Shown: positions 47,502 through 55,965, counted from the first letter of the stretch. The stretch is 64,000 nucleotides of DNA from Pseudomonas sp. BCA17 (GCF_004519405.1 NZ_SGWI01000001.1:682001-746000); one strand, 5' to 3'. Program-made: numbers and translations. Notes: generated by a model not told the origin, from the sequence alone.

Positions 47502-48428
47502 ATGTCCTCTCGTTTTCTGTCTCACCTCGGCCTGCGGTGGTTTCCCTTGCTGTGCATGGCGCTGTTGATCGTCGGCCTGCCGGTGGGTTGTGCCGTGCTG
47601 CAACACAAAGAGCGCGAGTTGGTGTTTCGCATCGAGCCGGGCACCGCCGGCTGGTATACCGGGCTGCCCAAAGCGGTGCAGGAGTTCGACCTCAAGCCGG
47701 CCAGCCTCAAGTCGGGACAGAACATTCACGGCTGGTGGTACCCGGCGGACAAGAAGAATGCCCCGGCGATCCTCTACCTGCACGGCGTGCGCTGGAACCT
47801 CACCGGCCAGCTGTTTCGCATCGAGCAATTGCACGCCCTGGGCTATTCGGTGCTGGCCATCGACTATCGTGGCTTCGGCCAGAGCCACGGCGACCTGCCG
47901 TCGGAAACCAGCGTATACGCCGACGCCCGCATCGCCTGGGAGCGCTTCCAGGTGCTGCAGCCCGACCCGAGCAAACGCCTGATCTACGGCCACTCCCTGG
48001 GCGGTGCGGTGGCGATCGACCTGGCGGCCGAACTGAGCCGGCAAACGCCGATACCCGTGCGTGGATTGGTGATCGAATCTACGTTCACGTCCCTGGGAGA
48101 TGCGGCGACCGCCGTGGCCAACACCTCACTGCCGGTGCGCTGGTTGCTCTCGCAGAAGTTCGACTCCATCGACAAGATCGCTGACGTCCACATGCCGCTG
48201 CTGGTGGTTCACGGCCTTGCCGACCAGTACGTGCCGCCGCGTTTCAGCAAGCAATTATTCGACGCCGCCCGGGAGCCCAAGCGACTGCTGCTGGTGCCCG
48301 GCGCCACCCACAACAACAGCATGAGCCTGGCCGGTCGCAGTTATGGCCAGGCGCTGGACAAGCTGATGCAAGCGCAGGCGCCATCCCAGGTCGTCACACA
48401 CTCCACAGCAGCCAATGGCGACTCTTGA
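47502..48428 (+). CDS. Lipoprotein alpha/beta hydrolase
   Basis: A 308-residue secreted, lipid-anchored esterase/lipase-like protein. The N terminus has a basic start, a hydrophobic core and the lipobox LPVGC (Cys at about 30). The fold shows the oxyanion His-Gly region YLHGVRWN, the nucleophile elbow GHSLGG, and an Asp/His pair in HGLADQYVPP and PGATHNNS. In E. coli the similar YfhR and YjiE-neighbour proteins are of unknown substrate. Single gene. Confidence 0.88.
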   Translation: MSSRFLSHLGLRWFPLLCMALLIVGLPVGCAVLQHKERELVFRIEPGTAGWYTGLPKAVQEFDLKPASLKSGQNIHGWWYPADKKNAPAILYLHGVRWNLTGQLFRIEQLHALGYSVLAIDYRGFGQSHGDLPSETSVYADARIAWERFQVLQPDPSKRLIYGHSLGGAVAIDLAAELSRQTPIPVRGLVIESTFTSLGDAATAVANTSLPVRWLLSQKFDSIDKIADVHMPLLVVHGLADQYVPPRFSKQLFDAAREPKRLLLVPGATHNNSMSLAGRSYGQALDKLMQAQAPSQVVTHSTAANGDS

Positions 48429-48511
48429 AGCACATTTCGGCACTGAATTCGCGCTTGCGTGTCAAGCGCAAACCCTGCCCATACTGGCCCGCGCCGAAAG
48501 TTGATCAAATA

Positions 48512-48526
48512 TTAACCGCAGGTTAA
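48512..48526. promoter_or_regulatory. Palindrome downstream of the lipoprotein gene
   Basis: TTAACC-GCA-GGTTAA, a perfect six-base dyad in an AT-rich gap between two convergent genes. It could be an operator-like sequence or a structural remnant; there is no start codon within range. Confidence 0.25.
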
Positions 48527-48571
48527 ATCGCCAACCCAGCCGGGTCTTCGCAAAGTTATCCACAGAGATAC

Positions 48572-48600
48572 CCACGGTTTTCGTGGACAACTCTTTTTAC
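48572..48600 (+). terminator. Hairpin with T-rich tail between convergent genes
   Basis: CCACG-GTTTT-CGTGG (48572-48586) followed by ACAACTCTTTTTACTTTTTT. The stem is short but the T-rich tail is strong. It would stop the lipoprotein transcript just before the convergent oxidase gene. Confidence 0.55.
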
Positions 48601-48604
48601 TTTT

Positions 48605-49780
48605 TTACGATTTTTTTGCTCGGTAATTCCCTTCGGGAAAGGTTCCAGGCAGCAAAATCTCGCGGTTCACATCGCGTATATCGTTATAGCCACAGAGTGC
48701 CATCGATACATCCAGCTCGCGGGCGATGATGTCGAGGGCCTTGGCCACGCCCGCCTCCCCCATGGCACCCAAACCGTACAGATGCGGGCGGCCGATCATC
48801 GTGCCCCTGGCACCGAGCGCGACCGCCTTGAGCACATCCTGGCCGGAGCGAATACCGCCGTCGAGCCACACCTCAATCCGATTGCCCACCGCTTCGACAA
48901 TCGCCGGCAATTGGCTGATGCTCGACGGCGCACCGTCAAGTTGACGCCCACCGTGGTTACTCACCACCAGCGCATCGGCACCGGCGTCTGCCGCCAGGCG
49001 CGCATCGTCCACATCGAGGATGCCCTTGATGATCAACTTGCCGCCCCAGCACCGCTTGATCCACTCCACGTCGTCCCAGCTCAGGCGCGGATCGAATTGC
49101 TGGGCGGTCCATGACGACAGTGAACTCATGTCCGCCACGCCTTTTACGTGCCCGACAATGTTGCCGAAACCCCGACGCTTAGTGCCGAGCATTCCCATGA
49201 CCCAACGCGGCTTGGTTGCCATATTGAGGATATTGGTCAGGGTCAACCTGGGCGGCGCCGACAGGCCATTGACCAAGTCCTTGTGGCGTTGCCCAAGGAT
49301 CTGCAAGTCGAGCGTGAGCACCAGCGCATCCACACCGGCAGCCTTGGCACGCTCGATCAACTGTTCGATAAACCCGCGATCACGCATGACATACAGTTGG
49401 AACCAGAATGGCTGGCCGACATGCTCGGCAATGTCCTCCAGCGAACAGATGCTCATGGTCGACAGGGTGTAGCGCAGGCCGAATGCGGCAGCGGCACGGG
49501 CGGTGAGAATCTCGCCGTCGGCATGCTGCATGCCCGCCAGGCCGGTCGGGGCCAGAGCCACCGGCATGGCCATGTCCTGGCCGATCATCGTCGTGCGGAT
49601 CGAGCGCTGGTCGATATTGCGCGCCACGCGCTGGCGGAATTTGATCTGGGCAAAATCGCTTTCGTTGGCCCGATAGGTGCTTTCAGTCCAGGAGCCGGAG
49701 TCCGCGTAATCATAGAACATCCGTGGGACACGTTTTTGCGCCAGCTTCCGTAAGTCTTCGATGGTTGTGATCAACGTCAT
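48605..49780 (-). CDS. FMN-dependent alpha-hydroxy-acid dehydrogenase (L-lactate dehydrogenase-like)
   Basis: Oxidises an (S)-2-hydroxy acid, probably L-lactate or a close relative, with FMN. The 391-residue barrel carries the catalytic His in SNHGGRQLDGAPSS, the FMN-phosphate region in WLDGGIRSGQDVLKA, and PTGLAGMQHADGE near the N terminus. The length fits LldD. It is divergent from a DeoR gene and no lactate permease is adjacent, so the substrate is uncertain. Confidence 0.88.
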   Translation of the reverse strand: MTLITTIEDLRKLAQKRVPRMFYDYADSGSWTESTYRANESDFAQIKFRQRVARNIDQRSIRTTMIGQDMAMPVALAPTGLAGMQHADGEILTARAAAAFGLRYTLSTMSICSLEDIAEHVGQPFWFQLYVMRDRGFIEQLIERAKAAGVDALVLTLDLQILGQRHKDLVNGLSAPPRLTLTNILNMATKPRWVMGMLGTKRRGFGNIVGHVKGVADMSSLSSWTAQQFDPRLSWDDVEWIKRCWGGKLIIKGILDVDDARLAADAGADALVVSNHGGRQLDGAPSSISQLPAIVEAVGNRIEVWLDGGIRSGQDVLKAVALGARGTMIGRPHLYGLGAMGEAGVAKALDIIARELDVSMALCGYNDIRDVNREILLPGTFPEGNYRAKKS

Positions 49781-49901
49781 CTAGGTCACCTCTCCCTGAA
49801 CTGAGCATGCAGAGTAACCGTGCGTCGGCCGCGCAACCAGCCATTGCGTTTACATCGGCCTGGGAATAATCTCGCATAAACCAGCAAAAAGACGCACAAA
49901 C

Positions 49902-50687
49902 ATGCATAACAATCATCAAGCCATTGACCTGCCTTCTTTGCGCAAACAGAAGATTCTGCTGCTATTGGAGCGCGACGGAAAAGTCACCGCAGCGGAACTG
50001 GTCGAGCATTTCGCCGTGTCCCAGGACACCATCCGCCGTGACCTCGGCGAACTGGCCGCCGCCGGCTTGTTGCAGCGTGTACACGGTGGCGCCCTGCCCC
50101 GGCCCAAGGACACCGGCAAAGATTTTTTTACGCGTGTCAGCGAGAGCAATGAGGCCAAGCGCCAGCTTGCACAATTGGCGGCGCAACGTGTGGAAGATGG
50201 TCAGATCGTGCTGTTCGATTCCGGCTCGACCACCTTGCAGATTGCCCAAGCACTGCCGCGCTCGATTCGCCTGACCGTGGTCACGCCGTCACCGATGATC
50301 GCCATCGCCCTGGCCGACCATCCCCATGTGAAAGTGATTCTGGCCGGTGGGCAACTCAACCCGGCCACCCTTTCCACCGGCGGCCACGATGCCGTGCGCC
50401 TGATCCAGAGCGTCAAGGCCGACCTGTTGTTCACTGGCGTGTGCGCCCTGCATCCGCAAATAGGCATCACCTCGCTGCACTTCGATGAAGTGGTGGTCAA
50501 ACAGGCGCTGCTCGACAGCGCCTCCCACGTGGTAGCGGTGACCATGGCCGACAAGCTCGGCGCCGTGGAACCCTTTGTGGTGGCGCCGTGCAACCGTATT
50601 CACACGCTGATTACCGAGTGGCATGTGCCGAGTGTCGAGGCTTATGAACAGCTAGGTTTGGAAGTGATGCGAGTGGAGGTCGAGTAG
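49902..50687 (+). CDS. DeoR-family transcriptional regulator
   Basis: A 261-residue repressor: N-terminal helix-turn-helix (QKILLLLERDGKVTAAELVEHFAVSQDTIRRDL), then the DeoR-type sugar-phosphate-sensing domain (ILFDSGSTTLQ-like and GGHDAVRLI segments). The family mostly senses phosphorylated sugars. It is divergent from the oxidase gene, which may be its target. Its 3' end overlaps the convergent DUF72 gene by 36 bases. Confidence 0.9.
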   Translation: MHNNHQAIDLPSLRKQKILLLLERDGKVTAAELVEHFAVSQDTIRRDLGELAAAGLLQRVHGGALPRPKDTGKDFFTRVSESNEAKRQLAQLAAQRVEDGQIVLFDSGSTTLQIAQALPRSIRLTVVTPSPMIAIALADHPHVKVILAGGQLNPATLSTGGHDAVRLIQSVKADLLFTGVCALHPQIGITSLHFDEVVVKQALLDSASHVVAVTMADKLGAVEPFVVAPCNRIHTLITEWHVPSVEAYEQLGLEVMRVEVE

Positions 50688-51380
50688 GCACAAGGCATCG
50701 GCCGTCGCATGCCCACTGGCGGTGTTATCGAAAATGCACCACGTGGGCACGCCTGCCATAACCGACAGGTTCAGCCCTTGCGCGAACGCTTTCACGCGTT
50801 CCGGCCCATAGGCACTGTAGTAGATGCGCGGAGAGCCATGCAGGCGCAAGTAGTGCACGCCTGGCCAACCTGCGCCCATCTCGATGACAGGTGGGTCGGC
50901 AATGACCCGGCCTATGTGCAAATCCAGCAGCAGCGACTCGGCATCGCGCCAGCTGGCATGCCGCGGCTCCAACACCACCGCGCCGGAAAAACGCTGGCGC
51001 AGCGCAGTGAAAAAAATCGACGCAGCGACCGGGTCATAGCTCAGTGAGGGAGGCAACTGAACCAGCAGGCAGCCGAGCTTTTCACCCAGTTGCAGGCACT
51101 GCTCCAGAAATTCATCCAGGGCCGTCTCGCAACGCTGCAAGCGCAGTTCATGGGTGATGCGCTTGGGCATCTTCACCGAAAAACGAAAGCTTGCAGGCAC
51201 CGATTGTGCCCAGCGTTCGTAGGTCTTGGGCTGATGCGGCCGATAAAACGAACTATTGATTTCCACCGCATTGAAGCGCGATGCATAACGCTGCAAATGG
51301 GTGCCCTCGCATGCAAACACCGGCCAGTGTTCACGGGGCAGACTCCACCCCGCACACCCCAGGTACAACGATGCCGTCAA
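50652..51380 (-). CDS. DUF72-family protein (YecE type)
   Basis: A 242-residue TIM-barrel-like protein. It starts LYLGCAGWSLPREHWP and has NAVEINSSFYRPHQPKTYERWA and a late VPTWCIFDNTASGHATADAL block, all typical of DUF72/YecE. Function unknown; a nuclease-like role has been guessed from fold. Its ATG overlaps the stop of the upstream HhH gene by four bases. Confidence 0.88.
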   Translation of the reverse strand: MTASLYLGCAGWSLPREHWPVFACEGTHLQRYASRFNAVEINSSFYRPHQPKTYERWAQSVPASFRFSVKMPKRITHELRLQRCETALDEFLEQCLQLGEKLGCLLVQLPPSLSYDPVAASIFFTALRQRFSGAVVLEPRHASWRDAESLLLDLHIGRVIADPPVIEMGAGWPGVHYLRLHGSPRIYYSAYGPERVKAFAQGLNLSVMAGVPTWCIFDNTASGHATADALCLLDLHSHHFQT

Positions 51381-51808
51381 AACAACACCTTAGCGGCATC
51401 GCGCATGAAAATCTCTATGGTTTTGGGCCCTACCCCTTCGAACTCACCCAAGCGTTTTTCGAAAGCCGAACGGTTGCCACTGGCGTCCCTTATCTGCGTG
51501 ATCCTGCCTGCATACTCGGCGTTCAACTTGGCGCTAAGGTCCAATAGCCGCTGCGCGGTGGTTTCGTCATAGCGCACGTAGTGGGCACGCCCCAACATAG
51601 TGACCAATTCGCGGGAGGTGCAATGCTGCAATTTGCGCGCAGTATCTCGCCCCTCTTGCTCGACGATCACCCGGTAAGCCTGCGCGGCAATCGGCGCCTG
51701 GATACGTTTGCCCATCAGGAAGCTGGCAATGAACCACTTGAACAGGCTGGCATCGTCTTCGGGCGCAAGATCGATACCCAGTTCGGAAGCCGTGATCGAC
51801 TTGGCCAT
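51377..51808 (-). CDS. Helix-hairpin-helix (HhH-GPD-like) small protein
   Basis: A 143-residue protein beginning MAKSITASELGID and ending with the DNA-binding hairpin LGEFEGVGPKTIEIFMRDA, as in base-excision glycosylases. It is much shorter than endonuclease III and I see no Fe-S cysteine set, so it may be a DNA-binding or partial glycosylase domain. It is the middle gene of a three-gene minus-strand unit and overlaps DUF72 by four bases. Confidence 0.75.
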   Translation of the reverse strand: MAKSITASELGIDLAPEDDASLFKWFIASFLMGKRIQAPIAAQAYRVIVEQEGRDTARKLQHCTSRELVTMLGRAHYVRYDETTAQRLLDLSAKLNAEYAGRITQIRDASGNRSAFEKRLGEFEGVGPKTIEIFMRDAAKVLF

Positions 51809-51810
51809 GC

Positions 51811-52023
51811 TCAGTTGTCCAACCTGCGCTCGGCCTTGTCGGCCTGCTCGTTGATAGCCTCGGCCTGACGTTCGTTGTCCTTGATCGAGGTCGGCGTGAG
51901 CACTTTGTCGATGGTTTCGGTCTTCGGATTCGGATGTTCCAGCGTCTGGCCTTTCGCCGGTTTTTCCGCACCCTTCTGGGCTTGTTCGGAACTGATCGGG
52001 TCAGGGGTTTTATCGGCAGTCAT
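51811..52023 (-). CDS. Small hydrophilic protein of unknown function
   Basis: A 70-residue protein without signal peptide or hydrophobic segment, rich in Lys, Glu, Gln and Pro; the second half is a likely helix (NERQAEAINEQADKAERRLDN). It looks intrinsically disordered. I use ATG 52023. It ends two bases before the HhH gene start, so they are cotranscribed. No family recognised. Confidence 0.7.
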   Translation of the reverse strand: MTADKTPDPISSEQAQKGAEKPAKGQTLEHPNPKTETIDKVLTPTSIKDNERQAEAINEQADKAERRLDN

Positions 52024-52224
52024 GGTCTGTCTCCAGGCTTTTTGAACGCCCGCAATAAAGGCGAGCACTTATGCAGCAGAGCCCGACACATTTCGATAGT
52101 TCAAGGAAACTGCCACGCAAAACCACCCAGCCAATAAGCGCAAATTAATTTAAACCTTTAGCGCCCTGCCTTGATCAACTCTCCATATCGACGTTTTAAC
52201 CCATCCAACAGGAGACTCTCGATC

Positions 52225-52785
52225 ATGAGTTCACAACTGAACGGCAAGAAGATTCTGGTCATCACCTCCAACACCGGCATCGAGCGCGATGAACTGCTCA
52301 AGCCACTGGAGGCCTTGCGCGGCTACGGCGCGACCGTGACCCACGGTTCCAGCGAAGGCGGCACCACGCAGACGTTCGTCGGCGACACTGAGAAAGACAA
52401 AACCGTGGAGTCCGACGTGAAGCTGTCGGATGTATTGAGCAGCGATTTCGACGCCCTGGTGATCCCGGGTGGCACCGTCAATGCCGACACCCTGCGCCAG
52501 GACGCCAGTGCGTTGAAGTTGATCAACGATTTCGTCAAGGCCGGCAAGACCGTGGCAGCGATCTGCCATGGACCATGGACATTGATCGACGCAGGCGTGA
52601 TCAAGGGTAAGACGCTGACCTCGTATAAAAGCGTGCGTATCGACCTGGAAAATGCCGGAGCCGCCGGTTGGGTCGACGCCGAGGTCAAGGAATGCAAGGC
52701 CAACGGCTGGACCTTGATTACCTCGCGCACGCCCGATGACTTGCCGGCGTTCAATGACGCGATTGCCAAGGCGATTGCTGGATAA
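52225..52785 (+). CDS. PfpI/DJ-1 superfamily protein (type 1 glutamine amidotransferase-like)
   Basis: A 186-residue protein of the PfpI/YhbO group. The nucleophile-elbow Cys is in AAICHGPWTLIDAG, and DALVIPGGTVNADTLR and SYKSVRIDLENAGA are typical flanking motifs. Members act as stress-linked proteases, glyoxalases or deglycases; which applies here is not clear. I use ATG 52225, with CAGGAG before it. Single gene. Confidence 0.9.
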   Translation: MSSQLNGKKILVITSNTGIERDELLKPLEALRGYGATVTHGSSEGGTTQTFVGDTEKDKTVESDVKLSDVLSSDFDALVIPGGTVNADTLRQDASALKLINDFVKAGKTVAAICHGPWTLIDAGVIKGKTLTSYKSVRIDLENAGAAGWVDAEVKECKANGWTLITSRTPDDLPAFNDAIAKAIAG

Positions 52786-52810
52786 CGCTCATCTACGGAC
52801 AGCGAGCGAC

Positions 52811-52919
52811 CTGTGACGAGGGAGCGTGCTCCCGCTGGACTGCGTAGCAGTCCCATTCTTTGCAAAGCAAAAGCCGGGGCCGCTTCGCGACCCGGCGGGA
52901 GCAAGCTCCCTCGCCACAG
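52811..52919. repeat. Cloverleaf-shaped intergenic repeat, copy 2
   Basis: Same order of parts as the element at 35257-35362: outer arms of the GAGGGAGC class, GGACTGC-GTA-GCAGTCC, a TCTTTGCAAAGCAAAAG segment, and GGGGCCGC-TTC-GCGACCC. The arms carry a few substitutions and some pairs in the third hairpin are changed. It follows the pfpI-like gene. Confidence 0.8.
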
Positions 52920-52973
52920 TAACTATGTTTCTCATGAGCTGATTGCAGGCGCCTCAAGGGCGCCTGTTCTGCT

Positions 52974-53180
52974 TCAGCTTCTGCGTTGGTCAGGCATTTC
53001 GCGTTTTGGCCCGAACATCGCCCAGGCAATCAGCCCAAACAGCGGCACAAATATCAAAATCACCAGCCAGAAGCCCTTGCTCTCCCACCCCCCGGTACTG
53101 CGCAACACGGTATTAATCGCCCACAACTCCACTAGCAACAGAATCACGGCCAGGCCGATCCAGATGTATTCGATTTGCAT
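52974..53180 (-). CDS. Small membrane protein with PLDc_N domain
   Basis: A 68-residue protein of two transmembrane helices (about residues 4-24 and 36-55) ending in a basic tail. WESKGFWLVILIFVPLFGLIAW is the phospholipase D N-terminal-type signature. No catalytic domain is attached, which is common for this family. ATG 53180 follows AGGAGG. Role unknown. Confidence 0.85.
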   Translation of the reverse strand: MQIEYIWIGLAVILLLVELWAINTVLRSTGGWESKGFWLVILIFVPLFGLIAWAMFGPKREMPDQRRS

Positions 53181-53268
53181 GTTCACCTCCTAGGTCGTAT
53201 GCGTTAGGTCAAGCAGACGCCCCAAGGGTTCATTAAAAATTGCGCGGCTGCCGCAGCGCGTCGCCGTC

Positions 53269-53814
53269 TCAGGGCACCGGCCGCCAAGCGCTGAATTCAC
53301 CCTGCGCGTTCAGCGGGCTCCAGGCAAAGTCACCGGCAAGCGCCGGCAACGCCTGGTGCTCCGCGCCTTTGATCGGAGCGCCCTTCCAGTCGAACACCGT
53401 CGTCCCTTGCCAGCCCAGGACGATGCCTCGCGCCCGGCTGTTGTCCACATGGATCCAACAGGCCGCCGCTGCCGCCATGAACGCTTCGATCGGCTCTTCA
53501 TCGATCTGCGCACGGTATGTGGAACCCAACAGCCAGCGGCACACATTCAGGTGATAGGTCCAATCCAACGGCGGCTGGTGGTGATACGCCCAGGTCATGA
53601 AGCTGCGGAACAGGTTCAAGCCCTCGGGCGGGTCGAGCTTGAGTAACGTCGGGCAGATGTCGAACAAGGTGTGCCAATGAGGCAGCAGGCGCGCATCCAG
53701 GTGCACGAAACAACGGGAATTACTCGGGTATTGCGGCAACACCGGTTCCGCACGCAGGCAACGGGACGCCTTGCTGACCAGGCGGCTGGCGCCTGCAGGC
53801 AATAAGGAAGTCAT
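53269..53814 (-). CDS. Protein of unknown function
   Basis: A 181-residue soluble protein with no signal peptide or membrane helix. It is rich in Trp (for example TWAYHHQPPLDWTYHLN) and has several Cys. It ends QGEFSAWRPVP. I recognise no domain. It begins 62 bases before the DUF2946 gene stop region and could be in one minus-strand unit with it. Confidence 0.65.
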   Translation of the reverse strand: MTSLLPAGASRLVSKASRCLRAEPVLPQYPSNSRCFVHLDARLLPHWHTLFDICPTLLKLDPPEGLNLFRSFMTWAYHHQPPLDWTYHLNVCRWLLGSTYRAQIDEEPIEAFMAAAAACWIHVDNSRARGIVLGWQGTTVFDWKGAPIKGAEHQALPALAGDFAWSPLNAQGEFSAWRPVP

Positions 53815-53876
53815 CAGATGGACTCACAGTCGTGACGATAGAACGCCTCCTGATCACAGGAAGCCCAAGGCACACG

Positions 53877-54260
53877 TCAGGCTGCGGGAGAAGCGCGCGG
53901 GTTGGCCGAGGGCCAGGAATAACGTGGCGGCGCCTTGCTGCGTCGCTCGTGGGCCGGGCGCGGGGTTTGCTGAAGGCTCAGCAACCAGGCCAGGCCGATA
54001 AGAAACACGATGGCCACGGTGATCGCGCTGCACACCGGGCAAGCAAAGTAGTTCGAGATGTTGCTGGACGACGGAACGCCCAACCCTTTATCGGAAAGTG
54101 GCGCCTGGCTACCGTCCACCGAGCAGAACGCGCCACCGATGCCGTTGAGCTGCTGGCCCAACATTTGCCCATGGCCCAAACCGCACACGAACACGTTCAT
54201 CAGCACGCAGAAGTACAGGATCCAGGCGATCAGCGAACGGTCAGAGTGGCTCGATTTCAT
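53877..54260 (-). CDS. DUF2946-family membrane protein
   Basis: A 127-residue protein with two membrane segments (about residues 10-30 and 80-98). It has Cys pairs in FCVLMNVFVCG and FACPVC and a His-rich LGHGQM, suggestive of metal binding. DUF2946 genes commonly neighbour copper systems. It is divergent from the SCO-PCuAC pair, which supports a copper role. Confidence 0.75.
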   Translation of the reverse strand: MKSSHSDRSLIAWILYFCVLMNVFVCGLGHGQMLGQQLNGIGGAFCSVDGSQAPLSDKGLGVPSSSNISNYFACPVCSAITVAIVFLIGLAWLLSLQQTPRPAHERRSKAPPRYSWPSANPRASPAA

Positions 54261-54450
54261 GGCGGCGACTCTACCACCGAAGCCACAAAAGGATGAAGCG
54301 CGGCGCGCCCCTGTGGCAGAACGTCGCAGATTACGCGGGCAGCCCCGGGTTGGTAGACTGTGCGCCCTCCTCGTTTCTACGTTTCAAAGCCTTTCAAAGC
54401 CTGATGTGTAGATCCAGAGCCATGCAGGCGCTTCACAGGACGCACAGTTG

Positions 54451-55059
54451 ATGAGTACGTTATTCACCCGCCGCAAAGTGCTGACCGGCATGGGCCTTTT
54501 GGGCCTGGGCAGCCTGCTGGGCGGCTGTGACTACAGCCCCAAGCTGAACTTCAAGTACGGCAAGGACCTCAGTGACAAGATCATGGGCCGCACTTTCAAG
54601 CTCAAGAATACCGACGGCGAAACCGTCACCCTGAGCTCGTTCCGTGGCCTGATGCCGGTGGTGTTCTTCGGTTTCACCCAATGCCCGGCCGTGTGCCCCA
54701 CCACGCTGGCACGCGCCGCCCAGGCCAAGAAGCTGATGGGCCGCGATGGCGAGATCATGCAGGTGGTGTTCATCACGCTCGACCCAGAGCGCGACACACC
54801 GGAACTGCTCGATCGCTACGTGAAGGCCTTCGACCCCAGCTTCGAAGCGTTGTACGGCACCCCGGAAGAAATCGCCGTGGCCGCCAAGGAATTCGGGATC
54901 TTCTATGAAAAGATCCCCGCCGGTGACACCTACACCCTGTCCCACACTTCCACCAGTTTCGTCTTCGACACCCGTGGCAACCTGCGCCTGGGCCTGTCGG
55001 CATCCCTTACCGCTAAAGAGTGCGCAGAAGACCTGCTCACCGTCATGGAGGTCTGCTAA
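54451..55059 (+). CDS. SCO1/SenC-family copper chaperone
   Basis: Delivers copper to cytochrome oxidase or maintains thiols. The 202 residues include an N-terminal TRRKVLTGMGLLGLGSLLGGC signal that combines a twin-arginine-like start and a lipobox Cys. The thioredoxin fold carries the copper pair in FTQCPAVCPT and a distal His in SHTSTSFVFD. ATG 54451 is used. Its stop shares one base with the PCuAC start (TAATG). Confidence 0.92.
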   Translation: MSTLFTRRKVLTGMGLLGLGSLLGGCDYSPKLNFKYGKDLSDKIMGRTFKLKNTDGETVTLSSFRGLMPVVFFGFTQCPAVCPTTLARAAQAKKLMGRDGEIMQVVFITLDPERDTPELLDRYVKAFDPSFEALYGTPEEIAVAAKEFGIFYEKIPAGDTYTLSHTSTSFVFDTRGNLRLGLSASLTAKECAEDLLTVMEVC

Positions 55060-55541
55060 TGACTGCCGTTCAACACCTCAAACGCGTTGCCTTCGGCCTC
55101 ACCCTGCTGGGCCTGGCCGCCCACGCCAGCGCCCAGGTACAAGTGACCGATGCCTGGGTGCGTGCCACGGTGCCGGGCCAGCCGTCCAGCGGCGCGTTCA
55201 TGACGATCACCGCCGACAGCGACAGCCAGTTGCTCAGCGTGGCATCGCCGGTGGCCAAGGACGTGCAGATCCATGAGATGAGCATGAAGGACGACGTGAT
55301 GAAAATGGGCCCGGTGGATTCGGTCGCCCTGCCCGCCGGCAAAGCCGTCAAGCTCGACCCGGACGGCTACCACGTAATGCTGATGGGCCTCACCGGCCAG
55401 ATCAAGGAAGGCGACCAGGTGCCGCTGACCCTGACCGTCAAGGACGCCAAGGGTGTTGAACAAAAAGTTGAAGTGAAGGCTGCAACACGCGGTCTGGATG
55501 GGATGGACCATAGCCATATGGACCACAGCAAGATGCACTGA
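55059..55541 (+). CDS. Periplasmic copper chaperone PCu(A)C
   Basis: Accepts Cu(I) in the periplasm and passes it to SCO or cytochrome oxidase. It has 160 residues: a signal peptide (ending near ASAQ), the core with the methionine/histidine copper set (IHEMSM, MKMG, and HVMLM), and a C-terminal His/Met-rich tail with repeats of DHS-M. It is coupled to the SCO gene. Confidence 0.92.
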   Translation: MTAVQHLKRVAFGLTLLGLAAHASAQVQVTDAWVRATVPGQPSSGAFMTITADSDSQLLSVASPVAKDVQIHEMSMKDDVMKMGPVDSVALPAGKAVKLDPDGYHVMLMGLTGQIKEGDQVPLTLTVKDAKGVEQKVEVKAATRGLDGMDHSHMDHSKMH

Positions 55542-55603
55542 CCTGATGCAGCCTATGTGGGAGGGAGCTTGCCCTAAGCCAGTCAGTTAGCCGCAAGTGC
55601 CGT

Positions 55604-55633
55604 CTGTAGGAGCGAGCAAGCTCGCTCCTACAG
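55604..55633. repeat. Perfect REP hairpin between convergent genes
   Basis: CTGTAGGAGCGAGC-AA-GCTCGCTCCTACAG: a perfect 14-base stem with a two-base loop, filling the gap between PCu(A)C and the cupin gene. It likely acts as a two-way terminator. The unit GCCAGTCAGTTAG lies 14 bases before it. Confidence 0.8.
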
Positions 55634-55635
55634 GT

Positions 55636-55965
55636 TCAGTCGACAATGAAGAGTTTGGCGCCAATGGCCGTCGAGGAGCGATGCCCCTCCATGTCATTGC
55701 CCACCTGATAACTCATCCCGGCCGTCAGAGTGAACCGGCGACCATCTTCCAGCTCCGTGTGCAACTCGCCTTCAAGGCACAACAGCACATGCCCTCTCCA
55801 GCACCAATGATCCGCCAGGTAACCGGGCGTGTACTCCACCAGGCGCACGCGGGTGGTGCCGAAATGGCAAGTACGCCATAAGGCATTGCCGGTAACGCCA
55901 GGATGGGCTGTGGGTTCGAGGGTAGCCCAATCCGTGGTGCCAAACGGGACAGCGGTAAGATCCAT
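55636..55965 (-). CDS. DHCW-motif cupin-fold protein
   Basis: A 109-residue single-domain cupin. Its signature is DHWCWRGHVLLCLEGEL at about residues 50-66, which gives the family name, and EDGRRFTLTAGMSYQVG forms the second barrel motif. A metal site is likely; the reaction is unknown. Single gene. Confidence 0.85.
   Translation of the reverse strand: MDLTAVPFGTTDWATLEPTAHPGVTGNALWRTCHFGTTRVRLVEYTPGYLADHWCWRGHVLLCLEGELHTELEDGRRFTLTAGMSYQVGNDMEGHRSSTAIGAKLFIVD

Noticed and set aside
48556-48564. Origin of replication, because of a DnaA box
   Set aside because: Only one perfect box and one weak one, no dnaA, dnaN, rpmH or gidA neighbours, and no AT-rich 13-mer array.
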